Assembly (NCBI GenBank): GCA_003446015.1
Contig: DMBU01000013.1
Location: 5,338 to 69,337, forward strand
Direction: 5' to 3'
Source: Bacteroidales bacterium
Lineage (GTDB): Bacteria; Bacteroidota; Bacteroidia; Bacteroidales; UBA12077
Length of the DNA: 64,000 nt
The notes under the pieces are model-generated. The model worked only from the letters and a program-made list of their open reading frames with translations, searched no databases and was not told the origin of the DNA. Positions within the stretch are counted from its first letter, which is position 1; each line of letters opens with the position of its first letter. Of the stretch, positions 19,001-25,886 are shown one piece after another. The translations under genes were made by a program, and so were the position numbers.

Positions 19001-19161
19001 CTTTAACAACAATTCTGGGTATGATACCATTACTTACTGATCCAATGTATGCTTCAATGGCGGTTGCTATCATTGCTGGATTGTTAGTCGGGACCTTAAT
19101 TACACTTGTTTTTGTGCCGATATTATATTCGTCATTTTACAAGATTAAAATTGATAAATAA
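16015..19161 (+). CDS. RND family efflux pump, HAE1/AcrB type
   Basis: The inner-membrane proton-driven pump, 1048 residues, the usual full length. It has 12 membrane helices in two halves, each with a large periplasmic loop. The first half has the opening motif with FKKLSKLEDPEITV, and helix 4 carries GMLVDNAIVVLDGIL near residue 400, with one intramembrane aspartate where AcrB has two. The second half shows the parallel GMIIKNAIVLLDEI. The substrate range cannot be read from sequence; organic compounds are more likely than metals because the metal-type signature in helix 4 is absent. It functions with the adaptor and the channel from the same operon. Confidence 0.93.
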   Translation: MHISELVFKKKKIFYFLLVAIVIGGIFSFKKLSKLEDPEITVMIANVVTVYPGASAHDVELQVTKILEDEISALSDINKIQSRSEANVSIISVELKMTVPQDEIPQRWEFLRRKIELAIPKLPNGVKTPMVIDDFSDVYGMFYAMIADDGFSYQEMSDYADFIRQNMLEVNGVRKVAIYGEQSPEILITLSADKMSEMGVLPLQIFSAINDQCKELYAGTMQSGMQQIRVHVNEKATSLDDIKNILISGINGSSFKLGDIAQIEKGYNDPLRNTMYVNNQKAIGIGISMESGENIIEVGERVEDKLTNLQLQIPSGISFEKVFFQPEKVSNSINGFMWNLILSVVIVIVVLMFTMGFRGGVIIGSGLLLTILATFPVLLIAEGTLQRISLGAFIVAMGMLVDNAIVVLDGILIERDKGYSGKNAYTRTAKQTAIPLLAATLIAIAAFFPVYLSPDTAGTYVRDLFLVLAISLSISWILALTQVPLFASFFYKNKGKKKKPKKEQNQFDKPLYRISKKILEFGLHHRTVTISFSVAILAFSLLGIKNVDKTFFPDFSYNQFYIEHTLPKGSSPEMVNENLRKITDHFNTYDEVEMVVTSQGMTPLRYCLVRGFMSENADNYGELIVNFKDYETMQKMRPVFNEYLRTEFPEALSRIRKYTLSIKATHTVEAQFTGPDPAVLKRLSGEVSDLMLQNPNADSYSVCDDWNPKAKTLTAIYDPISASRASVTREDVNMAILAATDGLPVATVYEGATALPVRFRVRDKVGNRIEDLNDIPVWSTIPNISGLLDMNNIMGLFNGSVNTDDLIKETLTAVPLSTVTNGVKLGWEEPVVRRLNGKRVIQAQCEPVDGISPAELQNELDEQVKKIDIPEGYSFEWVGESELKRDGLKGILSFLPLAVAIMILILLLLFNDYRRPLIIILCLPLTIIGIVPGLLITGQPFSFIAIVGVIGLSGMIIKNAIVLLDEIKIRLKEADSAYKAVIDATISRIRPVTMASLTTILGMIPLLTDPMYASMAVAIIAGLLVGTLITLVFVPILYSSFYKIKIDK

Positions 19162-19192
19162 ATTAACTAGTTAAAGTTGTTTTCAAAAAGAT

Positions 19193-20623
19193 ATGAAGAT
19201 GAAAGAAATAAAAATCATAATAATTATTTTGCTATTGACCAGTCCTTTTTTGATTAAGGCTCAAAAAAGTGAAGTATTAGAGCTTAGCCTTGATAAGTGC
19301 AGAACTATGGCCGAAGAAAATAGTGAGCTTGTAAAAATTGCCGAAGAAAACATTTCAAAAGCGAATGGCGAAAAACAAGCGGCTCAATCTGCCTGGTTTC
19401 CAAATATTTCTTTAACAGGCACAGGAATATATAATAAAAATGAAATTAATCAGGAGTTAGTTCTGCCAACCAAAGTTTTTGATATGACTACAGGTGAACT
19501 TGTTCCTAACATTGCCATAAACCCAATTACCGGTGAACCAATTATTGGACCAGACGGGAATCCTGTATTTAACACCTATGCTTTTATGCCTATTAACATT
19601 ACCATACAAGGCGGATATATAGCATCTTTGTCGGCAGAACAGCCCATTTATGCAGGAGGTAAAATAATTGCTGGAAATAAAATGGCAAGCATTGGAGAAA
19701 AAATGGCAGCAGAAAATAAAAATCTTAAAACTGCAGAAGTATTATTCGAAGCTGATAAAATGTATTATACCTATTTGTCGGTTAAGGAGAAGGTTGTATT
19801 AGCAAAAAAATACCAGGGTTTACTTGATCAACTTGTAGCAATTGTAACAGATAGTTATCAAACAGGAATGATAAATCAAAATGAGTTATTAAAAGTTCAG
19901 GTTCAATACAATGAAGCATCTTTACAAGTTCAAAAAGCAGAAAATGGACTGGAGCTATCAAGAATGGCTTTATGTAGAGTTTTAGGTGTAGATTTTAACA
20001 CTCCGATAGAAATCAATGATAGTATTGGGTATATTACAAGTGCTGTCGAAAATTATAGTTCAGATGCTAAAGATCGAATTGAGTATAATCTTTTACAAAG
20101 TAATGTTGAAATGGCAAAGCAAAATATCAAAATGGTTCAGGGCGATTTCATGCCCAATGCGGGTATATCATTAGGATATAATTATTACAGTATTGCTTTG
20201 CAAAATATGGATAATTACGATTCTCATGGTTTTAGTGCAATAGCGAGTATTAAAATTCCGATTACAAGCTTTGGAGAAAGAAAAGGGAAAGTAAAATCTG
20301 CAATAGCCGATTATAATATTAAGCAATACGAATTACAGCAAGCAACAGAATATCTTCAGTTAGAAATTGAGCAGGCAAGATTAAACTATCTAGATGCACA
20401 AACACGAGTTGAGATGACAAAAAAGTCATTAGAACAAGCAAACGAAAATTTAAGAATCAGCCAGGATAATTATAAGCTTGGAATGGAGACCATAGTTAAT
20501 TTATTAGAAGCACAAGCCGAGTGGCAAAAAACATATAGTAATAGAATCGATGCGCTTACCGATCTGAAAATTAAAGAAAGTAACTACCTAAAAGTTACCA
20601 ACAGATTTAGATCCAATAACTAA
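19193..20623 (+). CDS. TolC-family outer membrane efflux channel
   Basis: A 476-residue outer membrane protein with signal peptide (MKMKEIKIIIIILLLTSPFLIKAQ). Two homologous halves are visible, each rich in long alpha-helical segments with Asn and Ala, for example VMTKKSLEQANENLRISQDNYKLGM-type repeats before the C-terminus. About 65 residues after position 60 form an inserted loop rich in Gly, Pro and Asn (roughly 77-130), longer than the usual strand region. It completes the tripartite pump encoded by the two genes before it, 31 bases after the pump stop. Confidence 0.92.
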   Translation: MKMKEIKIIIIILLLTSPFLIKAQKSEVLELSLDKCRTMAEENSELVKIAEENISKANGEKQAAQSAWFPNISLTGTGIYNKNEINQELVLPTKVFDMTTGELVPNIAINPITGEPIIGPDGNPVFNTYAFMPINITIQGGYIASLSAEQPIYAGGKIIAGNKMASIGEKMAAENKNLKTAEVLFEADKMYYTYLSVKEKVVLAKKYQGLLDQLVAIVTDSYQTGMINQNELLKVQVQYNEASLQVQKAENGLELSRMALCRVLGVDFNTPIEINDSIGYITSAVENYSSDAKDRIEYNLLQSNVEMAKQNIKMVQGDFMPNAGISLGYNYYSIALQNMDNYDSHGFSAIASIKIPITSFGERKGKVKSAIADYNIKQYELQQATEYLQLEIEQARLNYLDAQTRVEMTKKSLEQANENLRISQDNYKLGMETIVNLLEAQAEWQKTYSNRIDALTDLKIKESNYLKVTNRFRSNN

Positions 20624-20659
20624 ATTATGTACTTTTAAAATATAATTTTATCCATGTAA

Positions 20660-21472
20660 ATGAACACAGAACCAGAAGATAAGTTAAGCGTTTTAGTAAT
20701 TGAAGATGAGATTCATAATAGCAGAATGCTGTGCGATTTGATAATGAAATTACGTCCAGCCTGGAACATTCTATCCGTTCTGGAAAGTGTAAAGGAGAGC
20801 GTTGAATGGTTAAACGAAAACAAATCACCTGAACTTATTTTAATGGATATTCAGCTTTCGGATGGCATTTGTTTTTCGATTTTTGAAAAAATAAATAAGC
20901 AAATAACTAGTAGGATTATCTTCACAACTGCATATGATGAATATGCAATTCGAGCCTTCAAAGTAAACAGCATCGATTATTTGTTAAAACCAATTAACGA
21001 ACAAGAACTTGAAGCTGCTTTTAAAAAGTTTGAAAAATTAAGAATGGAAAGCTTCCCTGTTAACTATTCTTTATCTGAGGATAAAAATTATTACATGAAT
21101 GTAATTAAATCTATATTAGAAGGGAAGAAGGAGTACAGATCACGGTTTTTAATTACAGGAATTAGTGGTTATCAAAAAATAGAAACAAATGATATTGCAT
21201 ATATTTATAGTGATAACAAGTTAACATTTGCTGTTGATTTTAATAAAAAAGAATACACCTTGGATTATAATCTTGAGCAAATGGAGTCGGAACTAAATCC
21301 TGATCAGTTTTATCGGTTAAACCGAAAAATAATTGTAAATATTAATGCTATTGTGAAAGTAAATAATAACGAGGGCGGGAAATTAAATGTAATAACCAAA
21401 CCCGAAACTGATTTTGAAATTAATGTTAGTCGGTTAAAAGCGACTGAATTTAAAGTATGGCTTGGTAAATAA
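20660..21472 (+). CDS. LytTR-type response regulator
   Basis: A 270-residue regulator of the LytR/AlgR family. The receiver has E15-D16-E17 in the acidic pocket, the phosphorylated D63 in LILMDIQLSDG, and the Lys of YLLKPINEQEL. The C-terminal half (about 160-268) is a LytTR DNA-binding domain with the pattern RFLITGISGYQKIETNDIAYIYSDNK, then the QFYRLNRKIIVNINAI segment. It lies 36 bases after the TolC gene and 9 bases before its kinase, so it may be co-transcribed with the efflux operon. If so, this pump operon carries two two-component systems, one at each end. Confidence 0.92.
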   Translation: MNTEPEDKLSVLVIEDEIHNSRMLCDLIMKLRPAWNILSVLESVKESVEWLNENKSPELILMDIQLSDGICFSIFEKINKQITSRIIFTTAYDEYAIRAFKVNSIDYLLKPINEQELEAAFKKFEKLRMESFPVNYSLSEDKNYYMNVIKSILEGKKEYRSRFLITGISGYQKIETNDIAYIYSDNKLTFAVDFNKKEYTLDYNLEQMESELNPDQFYRLNRKIIVNINAIVKVNNNEGGKLNVITKPETDFEINVSRLKATEFKVWLGK

Positions 21473-21481
21473 CTACAAGGA

Positions 21482-22531
21482 ATGATTGAAAATCAAAGCA
21501 TAGAGTTTTTTGTAAATATGGGAACGTACAATCCCAGGTATATTTCTATTCGTATTTTAATTACATCTGTTTTGGCCATGTTTTTAATTTTTATTGCTGA
21601 TAAATTGATTAACCCAATTAATGTTTACGGGCCTTTATTAGCAGGATATATAATAGCCATCATTGGATTTAATTGTATAACCGAGGTAAATATTTTTTTG
21701 ATAAATGTATTCAAGTCATCGGAAAGGTATAATAAAAATATTTATGTACATATGCTGGTCATGTTTTTAATTACAATCCTTGTAACATTTATATTTATTA
21801 AGATTGCCGAGATAATTTTTGGAAGCAATAACCTTTTACAACATGAGGTTACACAAATGATCCTTATTTTGGGATTGTTAATTTTACTCATTTATTTATT
21901 AATTATTGTATTGTCAGGAATAACAAAGGGATGGATTGAAAGTAAGAAAGAATTGAGCGACTTGAAACAAGCAAAATTATTGAGCGATTATAATTCCTTA
22001 AAAGATCGTTTAAACCCGCATTTTTTATTTAATAATCTGAGTGTTTTGAAGTCGCTGATAAGGTATAGCCCAAAAGATGCTGAAACATTTACTCAGAATT
22101 TCACCAATGTATACAGATATGTATTAAATAGCCACGAAAAATATACAGTTACTTTAGAAAATGAATTGGAGTTTCTAAATTCATACATTGCATTGCATAA
22201 GGAAAGAATTGGTGAAGGATTAGAAGTGTCAATCAATATTAAAGAAGATCTGTTGAAGAACGAGATTCCTCCAATGACCCTTCAATTGTTACTTGAAAAT
22301 GCGATTAAACATAATATAGCCAGCAAAACACAAAAATTAAAAATTGAAATCGAATCGGATTTTTCAGGGAGTTTTTTAACAGTAAAAAACAACATCCATA
22401 AAAAGGAAACAACATATTCTACTCAAACAGGCTTAGACACTCTAAAAGCTCAATATTTACTAATCGCAAATAAACCAGTCATAATTACTGATGATGGAGA
22501 TTTTTTCACAGTTAAAATACCACTGTTGTAA
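21482..22531 (+). CDS. LytS/YehU-type sensor histidine kinase
   Basis: A 349-residue membrane kinase that starts 9 bases after the LytTR regulator. Four membrane helices (about 22-40, 50-72, 88-112 and 124-148) have almost no periplasmic domain, so it may sense within the membrane. The His_kinase domain has RLNPHFLFNNLSVLKSL with H180 as the phosphorylated histidine. The ATP-binding half has MTLQLLLENAIKHN. This architecture always pairs with LytTR regulators, in agreement with the preceding gene. The stimulus is unknown. Confidence 0.92.
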   Translation: MIENQSIEFFVNMGTYNPRYISIRILITSVLAMFLIFIADKLINPINVYGPLLAGYIIAIIGFNCITEVNIFLINVFKSSERYNKNIYVHMLVMFLITILVTFIFIKIAEIIFGSNNLLQHEVTQMILILGLLILLIYLLIIVLSGITKGWIESKKELSDLKQAKLLSDYNSLKDRLNPHFLFNNLSVLKSLIRYSPKDAETFTQNFTNVYRYVLNSHEKYTVTLENELEFLNSYIALHKERIGEGLEVSINIKEDLLKNEIPPMTLQLLLENAIKHNIASKTQKLKIEIESDFSGSFLTVKNNIHKKETTYSTQTGLDTLKAQYLLIANKPVIITDDGDFFTVKIPLL

Positions 22532-22548
22532 CTTTTTCTTATTAGATA

Positions 22549-24369
22549 TCAGATCAAAATAACCTTCATGAAACAATTTTTGCAATCAAAATCCAATTTG
22601 TATCTTCTGTTGTTATCTTCTAAAAAAAGAGGTTCCTTAATTTCTTTTGGATTTTCAGCAAATCTTTTACACGCACCCATCTGAAATTTAATGCAATGTC
22701 GAGTGGTCATAATTTCTTTTGATTCAAAATTAGTTTGAACTTCAAACGCATTTTCAATCACTTTTACACCATGTCTTTTATAAAAATCAACGGCCTTTTG
22801 ATTTAAAACATTTCCTTTGTAGTCAATAAATTCATCGGGAAAATGATGTGAAGTTTTTTCCGTTTTGAATTCAATTCTTTTGAATGCCTTAATTCTTTCT
22901 TTCTCTAGTAATTCAAAAGTTTTTCTTCGTAGCTCGTTTAATTCAGAAATTGGAAAGAACAAAGGGGTTTTAATAATCATCGCAAGTTCCTCAACCTTAA
23001 ATATCGAATCCCCGCCTTTTGAAAATTGCTTTTCGATATTGCTAATGGCTAATTCGGCATTTTTTGCTTCTTCTTTTTGTTTATAATAATTCCAGGTTAT
23101 TTCGATATTGTCTGAATCCTTGGCTTGTATCGAAATTCCTTGTTCGGTTTCATTAATTTCTATTGCCACAGATATTTTTCGTTCTGTTTTAGAATTCGAT
23201 AATTGCTTATTAAATTGATGATCGTAATTACGATAAATGATAGTTCCCGGTTTTAAATCTTGAATTTTATCAATGTAGATTTTAGTATTATCAACCTTAT
23301 TAACATTAAATCCTTGAAGTACTGATGAGTCATCAAAAAAACAAATTCCATCTCCGTTATGTAAAGTAAGACTACTCTCTATTTTAAAATAATTTGAACC
23401 TATTGACTTTACCCTTCCTATTTCTTTTCCTATAGATTTTGGAGTATCAGCAGAGGCTATTTTATCGGTTCTGCCATGAATAAAATAGTTCGTATAACCA
23501 CGATTATATGTTCGTTCAGGATCAGGGTTAAAATCCGAATATACATTCCCGGATGATTGTTTTTTAAAATCTTTCCTGGTTTTCAGTGCAAGATCAATAT
23601 GCTTCCTATAATGGCTGGTAATGTTTTTAACATAAGCGACATCTTTTAAGCGACCTTCAATTTTAAATGATGTAATTCCTGCATCCAACAATTCATTGAT
23701 ATGATCTGTAAGATTTAGATCTTTTAACGAAAGCAAGTGTTTATTCTTTACCAGGGTTTTACCTTCTTCGTCTTTTAAGGTGTAATATGATCTGCAAGCC
23801 TGAGCACAAGCTCCTCTGTTGGCACTTCCTTTATGTATTGCATGACTAAAATAACACTGTCCGCTTAAACTAACACATAAAGCTCCATGAATAAAAAATT
23901 CAAGATCAACATTGGTTTTTGATTTAATTTCTTGGATTTGATCAAGTGAAAGCTCCCGTGCTAAAATTATTCTTTGAATTCCAGCGTCTTCCAGGAATTT
24001 GGCTTTTTGCCAGGTATAATTGTTCGTTTGTGTACTTGCAAATAAGGGAATAGGGGGTAAATCCATTTCTAAAATACCCATATCCTGAATAATTATGGCA
24101 TCAACTCCAATCTCGTAAAGCTGATGAATTAGCTGCTCAACTTCCTTAAGCTCATGATCATATAAAATAGTATTTAAGGTAACATAAACTTTTGCATAAA
24201 ACAGGTGGGCATATTCACAAAGCTTTTTTACATCTTCCAGAGAATTTCCAACGGCAGCTCTGGCGCCAAACTTAGGCGCTCCAATATAAACAGCATCAGC
24301 ACCATAGTTGATTGCTGCCATTCCGGATTCAATATCTTTAGCAGGGGCTAAAAGCTCAATATTTTTCAT
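22549..24369 (-). CDS. U32 family protein (TrhP/RlhA-like RNA hydroxylation factor)
   Basis: A 606-residue cytoplasmic protein of the U32 family, first called a collagenase-like peptidase. The TIM-barrel-like N-terminal domain opens with ELLAPAKDIESGMAAINYGADAVYIG. The family signature spans 165-195 with four cysteines, C165, C172, C188 and C192 (LCVSLSGQC and RGACAQACRSYY). A later domain and a C-terminal region with MGACKRF and DFDCKNCFMKV add further cysteines. Characterised relatives TrhP and RlhA in E. coli hydroxylate tRNA and 23S rRNA bases using an Fe-S cluster and prephenate-dependent chemistry. Which RNA this one acts on cannot be told. Confidence 0.85.
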   Translation of the reverse strand: MKNIELLAPAKDIESGMAAINYGADAVYIGAPKFGARAAVGNSLEDVKKLCEYAHLFYAKVYVTLNTILYDHELKEVEQLIHQLYEIGVDAIIIQDMGILEMDLPPIPLFASTQTNNYTWQKAKFLEDAGIQRIILARELSLDQIQEIKSKTNVDLEFFIHGALCVSLSGQCYFSHAIHKGSANRGACAQACRSYYTLKDEEGKTLVKNKHLLSLKDLNLTDHINELLDAGITSFKIEGRLKDVAYVKNITSHYRKHIDLALKTRKDFKKQSSGNVYSDFNPDPERTYNRGYTNYFIHGRTDKIASADTPKSIGKEIGRVKSIGSNYFKIESSLTLHNGDGICFFDDSSVLQGFNVNKVDNTKIYIDKIQDLKPGTIIYRNYDHQFNKQLSNSKTERKISVAIEINETEQGISIQAKDSDNIEITWNYYKQKEEAKNAELAISNIEKQFSKGGDSIFKVEELAMIIKTPLFFPISELNELRRKTFELLEKERIKAFKRIEFKTEKTSHHFPDEFIDYKGNVLNQKAVDFYKRHGVKVIENAFEVQTNFESKEIMTTRHCIKFQMGACKRFAENPKEIKEPLFLEDNNRRYKLDFDCKNCFMKVILI

Positions 24370-24450
24370 TTAAACATCAAAAAGTAACAGTTGCAAATGT
24401 AAATTTTGTAATTTGTTTAACATCAAATTATTCTTAAAAGTTTAAAGTCT

Positions 24451-24458
24451 TATTTTTG
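24451..24458 (+). promoter_or_regulatory. Probable -7 element for the TrmH-type methyltransferase gene
   Basis: TATTTTTG matches the Bacteroidota TAnnTTTG consensus and lies 20 bases before the start codon. I see no good TTTG partner at the -33 position. A purine-rich TAAGGA stretch sits just before the ATG. Confidence 0.5.
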
Positions 24459-24477
24459 CAGATATTAATTTAAGGAA

Positions 24478-25275
24478 ATGATAGAAAAAATAACAAGTAT
24501 CCAAAATCCTAAAATCAAAAACATTGTTAAGCTTCAACAAAAATCGTCGGAGCGAAAAAAACAAAATCTGATTGTAATTGAAGGATTACGTGAAATCATA
24601 CTTGCCTCCAGAGCAGGAATGAAAATAAAATCATTATTTATTTGCTTTGATATCATTTCTTATGATGATGTTAGAAAAAATCTTCAGTCTGATATTCAAA
24701 GTTTTGAAATCAGTAAAGAAATTTTTGAAAAAACAGCCTACCGGGGTTCTACCGAAGGTATAATAGCATTGGCTGAACCCAAACATTTTGAGATAAATGA
24801 TTTAAAACTAAGAGAAAATCCTTTGATTGTAGTTCTTGAATCAGTTGAAAAACCTGGAAATCTGGGAGCTATTCTTAGAACTGCAGATGCTGCAAAAGCC
24901 GACGCCGTTATCATCTGCGATCCTTTAACTGACATCTATAATCCCAATGTCATTCGTTCAAGTGTAGGTTGTGTTTTCACAAATCAAATAGCAACATGTT
25001 CAACCAATGAAACAATTGCCTGGCTAAAAGAAAAAGGGATTAAATCATTTGCAGCAGCTTTAACTGCCAGGCAGTTTTACCACGAAGTTGACTTAACTGG
25101 TTCTGTAGCTTTTGTAATGGGAACTGAAGCAGATGGATTAACCGAAAAATGGCTAAATGGAGCCGATAAGCAAATCCTGATTCCTATGAGTGGCGAAATA
25201 GATTCGCTAAATGTTTCAACTTCTGCTGCCATATTGATTTTTGAAGCTATGCGACAACGTAATTTCTACAAATAA
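24478..25275 (+). CDS. TrmH/SpoU family RNA 2'-O-methyltransferase
   Basis: A 265-residue SPOUT-class enzyme that transfers a methyl group from S-adenosylmethionine to a ribose 2'-OH in rRNA or tRNA. An N-terminal substrate-binding domain (1-95) is followed by the knotted catalytic domain. Motif 1 is EKPGNLGAILRTADA, motif 2 VMGTEADGL and motif 3 IPMSGEIDSLNVSTSAA. The N-terminal domain and length are closer to the 23S rRNA enzymes than to tRNA Gm18 TrmH, but I cannot name the target. It is a single gene ended by a strong hairpin at 25278. Confidence 0.92.
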   Translation: MIEKITSIQNPKIKNIVKLQQKSSERKKQNLIVIEGLREIILASRAGMKIKSLFICFDIISYDDVRKNLQSDIQSFEISKEIFEKTAYRGSTEGIIALAEPKHFEINDLKLRENPLIVVLESVEKPGNLGAILRTADAAKADAVIICDPLTDIYNPNVIRSSVGCVFTNQIATCSTNETIAWLKEKGIKSFAAALTARQFYHEVDLTGSVAFVMGTEADGLTEKWLNGADKQILIPMSGEIDSLNVSTSAAILIFEAMRQRNFYK

Positions 25276-25277
25276 AA

Positions 25278-25301
25278 AAGCTTCGATTTTTATCGAAGCT
25301 T
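25278..25301. terminator. Bidirectional hairpin terminator after the TrmH-type gene, part of a duplicated block
   Basis: A perfect 10-bp stem AAGCTTCGAT / ATCGAAGCTT with a TTTT loop lies two bases after the stop codon of the methyltransferase. Almost the same hairpin recurs at 25613-25636 next to tRNA-His. In both places it is followed by the same GGGGTGGAAG sequence. Confidence 0.8.
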
Positions 25302-25303
25302 CT

Positions 25304-25349
25304 TGGGGTGGAAGACCTGCCTGCCGGCAGGCAGGTGGGGTTCGAACCC
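25304..25349 (-). pseudogene. tRNA 3'-end fragment (acceptor strand and T-arm) split by a palindrome
   Basis: On the minus strand this reads GGGTTCGAACCCC, then a 22-base palindromic unit, then CTTCCACCCCA. The same outer pieces form the T-loop, T-stem and CCA-ended acceptor strand of tRNA-His at 25640-25665. The 5' two thirds of a tRNA (D-arm and anticodon arm) are missing. It is therefore a dead copy, about 320 bases downstream of the intact gene. Such 3'-end duplicates are the usual scar of an element that integrated into a tRNA gene; a decayed tandem tRNA is the alternative. Confidence 0.75.
25315..25336. repeat. 22-bp perfect palindrome inserted in the tRNA fragment
   Basis: The unit reads ACCTGCCTGCC followed by its exact reverse complement, and is far richer in G and C than its surroundings. 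Comparison with the intact copy (GGAAG-A-T-GGGG at 25647-25656) shows that 20 bases were added exactly between the A and the T, with nothing lost on either side. It has no coding capacity. Confidence 0.85.
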
Positions 25350-25612
25350 TGACTTTCAATAAAGCTTGTTTGGTTTTTCTTAAACGTATTATGTGAATGA
25401 TATCACTATTTCAAATGATGAATAAAAACAGAAAAAAACGATAAAAATATAATAAAAGTAGAAATTCATGAACCTGCAATATGCAAGTCTAAAATCGTTA
25501 ATCGGTATTCTTAAATTATAATCTAACAATAGGGCATCGAATAATGAATAATGATTTTTGAATTTAACTTTGTGTAAAGTTACATTAACATGCAGAATAT
25601 CAGTAAACAAAA

Positions 25613-25636
25613 AAGCTCCGATTTTCATCGAAGCTT
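25613..25636 (-). terminator. Terminator after tRNA-His, second copy of the duplicated hairpin
   Basis: The stem AAGCTCCGAT / ATCGAAGCTT (one mismatch) with loop TTTC is followed on the minus strand by a T run. It starts four bases beyond the encoded CCA of tRNA-His. Confidence 0.8.
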
Positions 25637-25639
25637 TTT

Positions 25640-25717
25640 TGGGGTGGAAGATGGGGTTCGAACCCACGGCCTCCGGAACCACAATCCGGCGCTCTAACCA
25701 ACTGAGCTACAACCACC
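25640..25717 (-). tRNA. tRNA-His (anticodon GTG), CCA encoded
   Basis: Reading leftward from 25717, a full cloverleaf can be drawn: an extra 5' G (G-1, diagnostic of tRNA-His) opposite C73, D-arm GCTC/GAGC, anticodon stem CCGGA/TCCGG with loop TTGTGGT (anticodon GTG), T-arm with TTCGAAC, and an encoded CCA. The acceptor stem is odd: 5' GTGGTTG faces 3' CTTCCAC, so pairs 5-68 and 6-67 are both T-T mismatches. The gene may still work or may have had its 3' end replaced. Confidence 0.88.
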
Positions 25718-25886
25718 ATTTTTCGGACTGCAAATATAAAGAAGAATTTTAATATTTTGCAATAATGCCAAAAAATATTTTCTTTAAATCTTAAATATTT
25801 GCCCGGCTTAAATCCTAAAAAAAGTTAATTTGTTTTTTATTTAATTGTTATGGTGTATTTTTGAACTCAAATTCAAAAATATACTG

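Noticed and set aside
25389..25682. Leftward open frame covering the tRNA-His region
   Set aside because: It runs through the tRNA gene and its duplicate, and its sequence (MVPEAVGSNPIFHPKK) is a translation of tRNA. It is not a gene.
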